Positions 1 through 5,845 of a stretch of DNA of 6,791 nucleotides are shown here, piece after piece. The stretch is from positions 1 through 6,791 of the forward strand of contig JAJBVC010000090.1 of assembly GCA_020860025.1 (NCBI GenBank), read 5' to 3'. The notes below the pieces were generated by a model, which searched no databases, was not told the origin of the DNA, and was given only the letters and a program-made list of their open reading frames with translations. Each line of letters begins with the position of its first letter. Position 1 is the stretch's first letter. The stretch is from Clostridiales bacterium. Lineage in GTDB: Bacteria > Bacillota > Clostridia > Oscillospirales > Acutalibacteraceae. The translations under genes were made by a program, and so were the position numbers.

Positions 1-51
1 CTTATTAATATATAAATTATATTATTTAGAAATTACTCACAAATCAATTAT

Positions 52-92
52 AAAAAATGTCCTCGACAAGTTATTCACAAGTCAAGGACATT
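52..92 (-). terminator. Intrinsic terminator of the Dabb gene
   Basis: Read on the minus strand, an 8-bp perfect stem (AATGTCCT at 56-63 against AGGACATT at 85-92) is followed, after one mismatch, by 3 more pairs (65-67 with 81-83). It closes a 13-base loop, and a run of six T (57-52) follows the stem on the minus strand. It lies 15 bases beyond the Dabb stop codon, as expected for a rho-independent terminator. The loop contains TTATTCACA, which resembles a DnaA box. Confidence 0.8.
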
Positions 93-107
93 AAAATTAC
101 ATCAAAT

Positions 108-398
108 TTATAATTGATAATCAACGGCAATGGATCTTTCCATTACAGAATGCATATGTTTTTTTACGACGTTACAGTGATACGGGTCGTTTTGATATTC
201 GTCAAGCGCACTTTCATTTTCAAGCGTAACCTGAAGAATTATATCATACGAACGCTCGGAGTGCAAAAAATCAATGCCGACTTCAATATTCTTGGCTGTC
301 GGAACTTTTCCCACCATTGATTTTAAAATATCAGCAGTTTTTTCACACTCACTTTGACTGTTGTCCTTAAGCTTAAAGCATACAATGTGTTTTATCAT
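108..398 (-). CDS. Dabb family (stress-responsive alpha/beta-barrel) protein
   Basis: This 96-residue protein has the length and pattern of a single Dabb domain, a ferredoxin-like dimeric alpha/beta barrel. It opens with a beta strand MIKHIVCFKL carrying the conserved early His4. A central strand follows (YDIILQVTLE, 51-60), then the signature helix region YQNDPYHCNVVKKHM (68-82) and a closing strand ending AVDYQL. There is no signal peptide or membrane segment, so it should be cytoplasmic and probably a homodimer. Family members are mostly of unknown function in bacteria; a few relatives elsewhere are polyketide cyclases, and nothing here supports a specific reaction. The start is supported by a ribosome binding site GAGGTG (410-415, minus strand) 11 bases upstream. 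The gene sits between two terminators, so it appears to be transcribed alone. The family call is confident; the function is unknown. Confidence 0.88.
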   Translation of the reverse strand: MIKHIVCFKLKDNSQSECEKTADILKSMVGKVPTAKNIEVGIDFLHSERSYDIILQVTLENESALDEYQNDPYHCNVVKKHMHSVMERSIAVDYQL

Positions 399-430
399 AA
401 TAGTATATACACCTCATTAAAATAATAAAT

Positions 431-459
431 AATATCGGATATTTTATTTTTAATTTCAA
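431..459 (-). promoter_or_regulatory. Probable sigma-A promoter of the Dabb gene
   Basis: On the minus strand TTGAAA (459-454, 5 of 6 matches to TTGACA) is followed after exactly 17 bases by GATATT (436-431, 4 of 6 matches to TATAAT). This predicts a start near 424 and a leader of about 26 bases containing the ribosome binding site at 410-415. It lies downstream of the rny terminator, which fits independent transcription. The region is very AT-rich, so a chance match is possible. Confidence 0.45.
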
Positions 460-476
460 ATCAAATAATTGTGCTG

Positions 477-513
477 AAAAAATACCATAAAGCTCAAGCC
501 TTATGGTATTTTT
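477..513 (-). terminator. Intrinsic terminator of rny
   Basis: A perfect 13-bp inverted repeat (AAAAATACCATAA at 478-490 against TTATGGTATTTTT at 501-513) surrounds a 10-base loop. On the minus strand the stem ends in six T (482-477). It lies about 48 bases beyond the rny stop codon and upstream of the Dabb promoter, so it should end the rny transcript. The hairpin is nearly symmetrical with T runs on both strands and could act in either direction, but no plus-strand gene runs into it inside the window. Confidence 0.8.
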
Positions 514-560
514 AGAGTAACTATGCAAAAATAAATGTAAATTTTTACGAAAAATTTTTG

Positions 561-2123
561 TTATTTAGCAATATCGGCAACACGAGATTCACGAATAATG
601 TTTACCTTGATTTGACCCGGATATTCCATTTCATTTTCAATTTTCTTGGCAATTTTATGCGCAATGTACGGCATACGACTGTCGTCGATAACTTCCGGTT
701 TAACCATTACACGAACCTCTCTGCCCGCCTGAATTGCATAAGCACGTTCAACACCGTCAAAGCTTGTCGAAATTTCTTCAAGCTGTTCAAGACGTTTAAT
801 ATAATTTTCGATATTTTCACGTCTTGCACCGGGTCTTGCGGCAGATACAGCGTCAGCCGCCTGAACAAGACAGGCAACGACTGTTTTACATTCGATTTCA
901 CCGTGGTGAGCCGCAATGGCGTGAACAACGGCGTCGCTTTCTTTGTATTTCTTTGCCCACTCAACGCCGAGAGCGATGTGAGAGCCTTCCATTTCATGGT
1001 CGAGCGCCTTACCTATATCGTGGAGTAATCCTGCACGGCGAGCCTGTTTTTCGTCAGCGCCAAGCTCCGCCGCCATAAGACCTGCAATATAAGATACTTC
1101 AAGGCTGTGCTTGAGTACGCTTTGACCGTATGATGTACGGTATTTAAGCTTTCCGAGCAATTTAACAAGTTCGGGGTGAATTTGACCGCAGTTAGCTGAA
1201 AGAACAGCCTTTTCACCTTCCTGCTTAATAATTGCATTAACTTCTTTAGTGCTTTTTTCAAAGCATTCTTCAATCTTAGTAGGATGGATACGTCCGTCCT
1301 GGATTAAACGCTCGAGAGTGAGCCTTGCAATCTCTCTTCTGACAGGGTCAAATGAGCTGATTGTAATTGTTTCGGGAGTGTCGTCAATAATAAGTTCAAC
1401 GCCTGTTATTGTTTCAATAGAGCGTATATTACGACCCTCTCTGCCTATAATTCTTCCCTTCATTTCATCATTCGGAAGGGATACAACGGAAACGGTAGTC
1501 TCCGCCGTGTGGTCTGCTGCGCAACGCTGAATAGCAGTGCTGATAATTTCACGTGCCAAAACCTCGCTTTGGTCGTGTATCATCTGCTCGTGTTCTAAAA
1601 TACGCTTGCTCTTTTCAGTATCAAGTTCTTCCTCAAGGTCGGCAAGAAGTTGCTTTTTTGCCTCCTCCTGAGTTAAACCCGATATACGTTCCAGCATATC
1701 AAACTGGCTTTTCTTGATGCCATCGATCTCGAGTAGCTTTTCATCAATTTGTTTTTGTTTTTCACTTAAATTTTCATTTTTTTGCTCCAAGTTATTCGCC
1801 TTTTTATCAAGATATTCTTCTCTTTGATTCAGGCGAGTTTCTTGTTTTTGTACTTCGCTTCGTCTTTCACGGATTTCTTTATCCGCATCAAAACGCAGCT
1901 TGTGAATTTCATCCTTTGCTTCAACAAGCCTTGCTTTTTTGGTAGCTTCAGCCTCCGACAAAGCATTGTTGATTATTTTTGTAGCCTCCTGTGTAGCGGA
2001 GCCAATTTCTTTTTCGCTCGTTTTTCTTCGATGTTCGCCACCGAGAATAAAACCGAGAACTCCAAAAATAACAGCGCATAATGCACCGACAATAATCAAA
2101 ATAATGATTTCTTTACCACTCAT
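561..2123 (-). CDS. rny: Ribonuclease Y
   Basis: RNase Y is the membrane-bound endoribonuclease that starts turnover of many mRNAs in Bacillota and acts with other degradation enzymes at the inner face of the membrane. All domains are present in order. An N-terminal membrane helix lies at about residues 5-28, followed by a long charged coiled coil (about 30-200). A KH RNA-binding domain (about 210-275) carries the GxxG loop GREG at 227-230. The HD phosphohydrolase domain (about 335-430) has metal-ligand candidates His339, the His368-Asp369 pair in GLLHDIGKA, His401, His406-His407 and Asp424. A conserved C-terminal region ends in VADIAK. The length of 520 residues equals that of the Bacillus subtilis protein, and no key residue is missing. 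The start follows a perfect AAGGAGGTG (2140-2132, minus strand) with an 8-base spacer. It is transcribed alone, divergently from the surface-polymer operon. Identification is secure from sequence. Confidence 0.98.
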   Translation of the reverse strand: MSGKEIIILIIVGALCAVIFGVLGFILGGEHRRKTSEKEIGSATQEATKIINNALSEAEATKKARLVEAKDEIHKLRFDADKEIRERRSEVQKQETRLNQREEYLDKKANNLEQKNENLSEKQKQIDEKLLEIDGIKKSQFDMLERISGLTQEEAKKQLLADLEEELDTEKSKRILEHEQMIHDQSEVLAREIISTAIQRCAADHTAETTVSVVSLPNDEMKGRIIGREGRNIRSIETITGVELIIDDTPETITISSFDPVRREIARLTLERLIQDGRIHPTKIEECFEKSTKEVNAIIKQEGEKAVLSANCGQIHPELVKLLGKLKYRTSYGQSVLKHSLEVSYIAGLMAAELGADEKQARRAGLLHDIGKALDHEMEGSHIALGVEWAKKYKESDAVVHAIAAHHGEIECKTVVACLVQAADAVSAARPGARRENIENYIKRLEQLEEISTSFDGVERAYAIQAGREVRVMVKPEVIDDSRMPYIAHKIAKKIENEMEYPGQIKVNIIRESRVADIAK

Positions 2124-2131
2124 GTCAACAG

Positions 2132-2140
2132 CACCTCCTT
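2132..2140 (-). promoter_or_regulatory. Ribosome binding site of rny
   Basis: AAGGAGGTG on the minus strand is a full-length match to the anti-Shine-Dalgarno sequence of 16S rRNA. It sits 8 bases before the ATG at 2123 and fixes the start of rny. It is the strongest ribosome binding site in the window. Confidence 0.9.
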
Positions 2141-2192
2141 CTGTTTAAAATTCTCGAAATTTACCATCAGAAAAGGTACAGTTTATATTCAA

Positions 2193-2221
2193 GGAAGTTA
2201 TTAACAATATGTAAAACTTCC
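2193..2221 (-). promoter_or_regulatory. Stem-loop at the predicted 5' end of the rny mRNA
   Basis: On the minus strand GGAAGTT (2221-2215) pairs perfectly with AACTTCC (2199-2193) around a 15-base loop. The rny -10 element ends at 2227, so transcription should start near 2221-2220, placing this 7-bp stem almost exactly at +1. No T run follows, so it is not a terminator. 5'-terminal stems of this kind are known to stabilise mRNAs in Gram-positive bacteria; that role here is inference. Confidence 0.45.
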
Positions 2222-2226
2222 ATAAT

Positions 2227-2255
2227 AATATACACCTATATCTTGTATATGTCAA
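2227..2255 (-). promoter_or_regulatory. rny: Sigma-A promoter of rny
   Basis: On the minus strand a perfect -35 TTGACA (2255-2250) is followed after exactly 17 bases by TATATT (2232-2227, 5 of 6 matches to TATAAT). The predicted start is near 2220, giving a leader of about 97 bases before the ATG. This is the closest match to the housekeeping consensus in the window and fits strong constitutive expression of an essential-type RNA decay factor. Confidence 0.75.
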
Positions 2256-2344
2256 GTTTTTTGACAGTAAAATATACAAACAGTTTATGGAAATGATAAT
2301 ATAATCAGTGAAAATAAATAAATCTTTTATACCTCTTTTACTTA

Positions 2345-2373
2345 TTGATAAAATTATCCTATTATGGTAAAAT
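2345..2373 (+). promoter_or_regulatory. Extended -10 sigma-A promoter of the surface-polymer operon
   Basis: TTGATA (2345-2350, 5 of 6 matches) is followed after a 17-base spacer by TAAAAT (2368-2373, 5 of 6 matches). A TG dinucleotide one base upstream of the -10 (2365-2366) gives the TGn extended element common in Gram-positive promoters. The predicted start is near 2380, giving a leader of about 65 bases to the ATG at 2445. Confidence 0.6.
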
Positions 2374-2405
2374 AAATCATAATTATAGACAATGACCGCA
2401 TATTA

Positions 2406-2418
2406 TGTTATCATAACA
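2406..2418. repeat. 13-base palindrome in the operon leader
   Basis: TGTTATCATAACA is a perfect inverted repeat with 6-base arms around a central C. It lies between the predicted transcription start (about 2380) and the ribosome binding site (2432-2438). It could be an operator for a dimeric regulator, or chance in AT-rich sequence. As an RNA hairpin it would have too small a loop to form fully. No known operator consensus is recognised. Confidence 0.35.
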
Positions 2419-2444
2419 ATATAATTTTTATAAGAGGAACCGAT

Positions 2445-3938
2445 ATGCAAAGTTATAAAGCAAAAATCGAAAAATTAAATATAACCGATTCAATTGCCGA
2501 TATAACTGTTTGCATTATTGGTGACAGGGCGCTGAGTTATCCGAGAATTTCGGCTTGCTTTTATTGTGAAAACGACAACCGTATTCTTCCGATGGATTTA
2601 AAAGAATGTAAAGAAAATACAGCACTTGCCATCGGCAGGTTTGATACAGCTTCTATCTTTTATAATTCAAAATGCCATAAAAATGTTAAAATCAAATTTT
2701 TAGTTAGCGACGGCAATGAGGATAATATAATCATTGAGCCTGAGGATGAGGCAGTAATTCCGTATACAAACAAAATGAGCGTCAGTCGATTTTTTAAGAT
2801 TAGCCGCAGGGAAAGACAGAAATTTTTGTTTGCGAAATTTATGTCGTTTCTTTTTCTGCCGTACAGGATGAAAAAGGTACAGCCTAATAAGGTTGCTTTT
2901 TTGTCAAACCGTACCGACAGACTTACCGGAAATATTAAGGCTGTTTTTCACGAAATGACAAAGGTTGACGGTGTCGATATTACTGTTTTGTGCAAAAAAG
3001 GCGGTATTCGTAAAAGCTTACCGAATATTTTTAAATTTTTTAAACTTTATGCAACGTCAAAAGTCGTTTTTGTTGATGACTATTATCATATGATTACTTA
3101 TGTGAAGAAGAAAGATGATGTTAATCTTATTCAGCTTTGGCACGCCTGCGGAGCTTTTAAGACGTTTGGTTTTTCACGGCTCGGCAGGGAAAGTTATCTT
3201 GACCAGGGCTCGCCAAATCATCGTCAGTATGATTATGTTGTGGTCAGCTCTGACGACGTAATTCCTTATTATGCCGAGGGCTTCGGTGTTGCGCTCGAAA
3301 AAGTAATACCTCTCGGTTCACCGAGATGCGATGCTCTCGAAAACGAACGAACGATTAATATATTTAAAAAGAATTTTTATAAAGAATATCCCGAATTTAA
3401 CGGTAAAAAAATTATTTTATTTGCTCCGACTTTTCGAGGCGGTGGACTCGGCAATTGTTCTTATCCCATCGAAAAATTTGAAATAGATAAAATTTTATCC
3501 CAAATTGATGACGATTATATTATTATAATAAAAATGCACCCATATCTTAAAGAACGTCCTCGATTTTCAGAAAAATATAAGGGCAGAGTTGCCGATTTTA
3601 CTTGCGATTACGATATAAATGATTTATTATTGGTTACAGATTTGCTGATTACCGATTATTCAAGCGTAATTTTTGAAGCCTCTGTTGTTCGTGTTCCAAT
3701 GCTGTTTTTTGCTTTTGACTTGAGCGAATACAGTAGAGACAGAGATTTTTATTGTAATTATGAAAGCTTTGTTCCGGGAAAAATAGTAACGACTACCGAT
3801 GAAATTATTACTGCTATTGAAACAAATGATTATGATTTTGAACTTGTCGAGCCGTTTAGAAAAAAATTTTTCGGCACGACGTCGGGTCATGCAACCGATA
3901 ATGTTATTAAATTTACTCAGGAGCTTTTAAATCAATGA
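2445..3938 (+). CDS. CDP-glycerol glycerophosphotransferase family protein (first paralogue)
   Basis: This 497-residue protein belongs to the TagB/TagF-type GT-B family (Glyphos_transf), which moves glycerol phosphate or a similar polyol phosphate from a CDP-activated donor onto a growing teichoic acid or capsule at the cytoplasmic membrane face. A beta-rich N-terminal domain (about 1-105) precedes a basic-hydrophobic segment (about 114-140) that could attach it to the membrane. The catalytic domain (about 148-490) contains VDDYY (210-214), the motif around His233 (QLWHACGAFKTFG), LFAPTFRG (325-332), KMHPY with His365, and TDYSSVIFEA (403-412). His233 and His365 match the two family histidines linked to catalysis. 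The first family motif reads WHACG rather than WHGT. There is no signal peptide or clear transmembrane helix. The start is set by AAGAGGA (2432-2438), 6 bases before the ATG. It overlaps the next gene by 4 bases. Whether it is a primase, polymerase or non-glycerol transferase is not resolvable here. Confidence 0.9.
   Translation: MQSYKAKIEKLNITDSIADITVCIIGDRALSYPRISACFYCENDNRILPMDLKECKENTALAIGRFDTASIFYNSKCHKNVKIKFLVSDGNEDNIIIEPEDEAVIPYTNKMSVSRFFKISRRERQKFLFAKFMSFLFLPYRMKKVQPNKVAFLSNRTDRLTGNIKAVFHEMTKVDGVDITVLCKKGGIRKSLPNIFKFFKLYATSKVVFVDDYYHMITYVKKKDDVNLIQLWHACGAFKTFGFSRLGRESYLDQGSPNHRQYDYVVVSSDDVIPYYAEGFGVALEKVIPLGSPRCDALENERTINIFKKNFYKEYPEFNGKKIILFAPTFRGGGLGNCSYPIEKFEIDKILSQIDDDYIIIIKMHPYLKERPRFSEKYKGRVADFTCDYDINDLLLVTDLLITDYSSVIFEASVVRVPMLFFAFDLSEYSRDRDFYCNYESFVPGKIVTTTDEIITAIETNDYDFELVEPFRKKFFGTTSGHATDNVIKFTQELLNQ
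3919..3923 (+). promoter_or_regulatory. Ribosome binding site within the end of the first transferase gene
   Basis: AGGAG lies inside the last codons of the upstream gene, 11 bases before the ATG at 3935 and 14 before a second in-frame ATG at 3938. Spacing and the ATGA stop-start overlap (3935-3938) favour the first ATG. The arrangement indicates translational coupling of the two transferases. Confidence 0.65.
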
Positions 3939-5845
3939 TGTTTGACGCAAAAATGATTATAAATAAGCTGGCAGTTGAAAAAAACAGGCTTAATATTTCC
4001 GTTTCAATCAGTTGTCCGTTTGATATGGACGTTACATCACCAAAGGCGAAAATTATTTTTGAATGTGACGGCAAAAAAAGACGGCTGCCGTTTTTAATTA
4101 CAAATTATTTTCACCAAAAGCAAAGCGGTTCGTGCATAGTCGTTTGCACATATACGTTTTTGCTTGATAAGCTTTTTTATAATTTTGAAAGCGACAGCGA
4201 TATTAAAGCTCATATTGATTTTTATTACGGCGAACACGAGGTCGAGTTTGTGCCTTTTCTCGTGTCAACAAACGTAATAAATAATAATCCGCATCTTCAT
4301 ATTAACGAGCAATATATTGAATATGAATGTTTTGACGGAGCAGCTATGTTTAGCCGTGAAGAGATTGAAAACGATGAAACTGAGGAAGAAAGCAATAATT
4401 ACTCATTTTCATTTGATTGTGCCAACAGCACAATTATTATAAAGAGGCTGAATGTTTATAAAAAAACAACTCTTGTAAAACGAAGCAAAATTGTAGTTCC
4501 GTTAATAAAATTTATTTTCTTTCTTTTGAGAATAGCACTTGCAGTCGTACTTTCACCTTATTTTTTAGTCGACGGATTTTTAGCCGGTATCGGCATTTTG
4601 CCTAAACGTAAAACACGTACATTAGACAGTTTAGACAGAAATGTTTTTGTGCAAATCAAGGTGAATTTTTCATCATTTCTTAAAACAAGCTTTAAAAAAT
4701 CAAATTTCAAAAAAAATCTGCGTCGCCCTCTTATTGCAGTTTGCAGAAAATATTATGAATACTTGTGCAAAAAGCCTATTGTTCAAAACCGTGTTACGTT
4801 TATGTCCGGCAGGAGGGACGAGCTTGGAGGTAATCCGCAGTTTGTCTATGAGCTTATAAAGGATCGAAAAGATATTGATTTTCAGTTCCTTTTGTTTTCC
4901 GACCCGTCGGGTCATTTAAAAGTAAAGAATATGGTAAAGTTTTTAAAGCTTTATTCGTCGTCAAAGGTTGTAATAGTTGACGATTATTTCAGGTTGCTGA
5001 ATTTGGTCGATAAGCGTGACGGAGTTAAGCTGTTTCAGCTTTGGCACGCTTGCGGCGCCTTTAAGACATTCGGCTTTACAAGGCTTGGCAAAAAGGGCGG
5101 GCCTAAGCAGACCGACCCCAACCACAGAATGTACGATTATGCTATTGTCAGCTCTCAGGAAATTGCAAAGCATTATGCCGAGGGATTCGGCTTGAGTGAT
5201 GAAAACGTAGTTGCAACAGGTATTCCACGTACTGATATTTTTATGGACAAGGCTTATGCCGAACGTGTCAGCACTGCTTTTTATGAAAAGCATCCGCAGC
5301 TTAAAAGCAAGAAAATTTTGCTCTTTGCTCCGACGTTTAGAGGTAACGGTCAAATGAGCGCCTTTTATCCTACAAGCGCTTTTAATCCGTGCGAAATATA
5401 CGATGCACTCGGCGGAGAATATGCTATTATTATTAAGCTTCATCCGTTTTGTAAAGAACGATTCTTTATTCCCGATGAATATAAGGAGTATATAATTGAT
5501 TTGTCTGAGGAGGACGAGCTTAACGATTTGCTGTTTGTTACTGATTTGCTTGTAACCGATTATTCAAGCGTTATATTTGAAGCGTCGCTTTTGAATATAC
5601 CGATGCTGTTTTATGCGTTTGATTTGTATAATTATATTTCAACACGTGATTTTTATTATGATTTTGAGGGATTCGTTCCCGGCAAAATTGTTTTTTCCGA
5701 AAAGGAACTTTGTGAAAGTATACTGCAAAATGATTTTGAAAAGGAAAAGATAGACGGTTTTAAAACGAAGTTCTTTGACCATCTTGACGGCAAATCAAGC
5801 CAAAGAGTCGCAGATTTAATTTTAAGTAATGTGGGAGAAAATTGA
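3935..5845 (+). CDS. CDP-glycerol glycerophosphotransferase family protein (second paralogue, with membrane insert)
   Basis: This 636-residue protein is a paralogue of its upstream neighbour. By eye about half the residues match across the core, for example KF-KLY--SKVV-VDDY and a shared HACGAFKTFGF block. It has a similar beta-rich N-terminal domain (about 5-112). Next comes an insert of about 140 residues that the first protein lacks, with an acidic stretch (141-152) and a hydrophobic segment at about 187-222 long enough for one helix or a re-entrant hairpin, flanked by basic residues. The transferase domain (about 283-630) contains His371 in QLWHACGAF, LFAPTFRG (463-470), KLHPF with His503, and TDYSSVIFEA (541-550), so the catalytic set looks intact. 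It should act at the cytoplasmic membrane on a lipid-linked polyol-phosphate polymer, perhaps extending what the first transferase primes; that division of labour is inference. The third gene starts directly after its stop codon. Confidence 0.9.
   Translation: MMFDAKMIINKLAVEKNRLNISVSISCPFDMDVTSPKAKIIFECDGKKRRLPFLITNYFHQKQSGSCIVVCTYTFLLDKLFYNFESDSDIKAHIDFYYGEHEVEFVPFLVSTNVINNNPHLHINEQYIEYECFDGAAMFSREEIENDETEEESNNYSFSFDCANSTIIIKRLNVYKKTTLVKRSKIVVPLIKFIFFLLRIALAVVLSPYFLVDGFLAGIGILPKRKTRTLDSLDRNVFVQIKVNFSSFLKTSFKKSNFKKNLRRPLIAVCRKYYEYLCKKPIVQNRVTFMSGRRDELGGNPQFVYELIKDRKDIDFQFLLFSDPSGHLKVKNMVKFLKLYSSSKVVIVDDYFRLLNLVDKRDGVKLFQLWHACGAFKTFGFTRLGKKGGPKQTDPNHRMYDYAIVSSQEIAKHYAEGFGLSDENVVATGIPRTDIFMDKAYAERVSTAFYEKHPQLKSKKILLFAPTFRGNGQMSAFYPTSAFNPCEIYDALGGEYAIIIKLHPFCKERFFIPDEYKEYIIDLSEEDELNDLLFVTDLLVTDYSSVIFEASLLNIPMLFYAFDLYNYISTRDFYYDFEGFVPGKIVFSEKELCESILQNDFEKEKIDGFKTKFFDHLDGKSSQRVADLILSNVGEN

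Larger units (their letters stand above)
2124..2444. other. Divergent intergenic region between rny and the surface-polymer operon
   Basis: This 321-base AT-rich stretch has no credible gene. It contains the rny promoter and leader on the minus strand, a stem-loop at the predicted 5' end of the rny RNA, a GTCAA-N5-TTGAC palindrome over the rny -35 element, the operon promoter on the plus strand, and a 13-base palindrome in the operon leader. I see no terminator between the two promoters, as expected for divergent units. No recognisable riboswitch is visible. Confidence 0.8.

Noticed and set aside
1..51. Possible minus-strand promoter reading out of the left edge (TATAAT at 21-16, minus strand)
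   Set aside because: The -10 hexamer is perfect but no acceptable -35 lies at 16-18 bases, and the region is almost pure AT, so the match is likely chance. The gene it would serve is outside the window.
539..557. AT-only inverted repeat AAATTTTT-acg-AAAAATTT next to the rny stop codon
   Set aside because: It has no GC pairs and no clear T run in the correct place; the hairpin at 477-513 is a much better terminator.
558..1028. 156-codon open frame on the plus strand opposite the rny 3' half
   Set aside because: It lies wholly antisense to the conserved HD and C-terminal region of RNase Y, has no ribosome binding site, and its product resembles no family. It is a shadow frame.
707..1530. Several other open frames of 84-96 codons overlapping rny on both strands
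   Set aside because: All overlap the strongly supported rny reading frame and lack ribosome binding sites or family motifs.
2284..2305. TATAAT (2300-2305) and GATAAT (2295-2300) as an alternative operon promoter
   Set aside because: Neither has a reasonable -35 element at 16-18 bases, and the promoter at 2345-2373 fits better and lies closer to the gene.
2380..2444. Riboswitch or T-box in the operon leader
   Set aside because: The predicted leader of about 65 bases is too short and shows no conserved core or terminator-antiterminator pair.
4961..5443. 160-codon open frame on the minus strand within the second transferase gene
   Set aside because: It is antisense to the conserved catalytic motifs of the transferase, and its product shows no domain pattern. 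It arises from the codon bias of the true gene.
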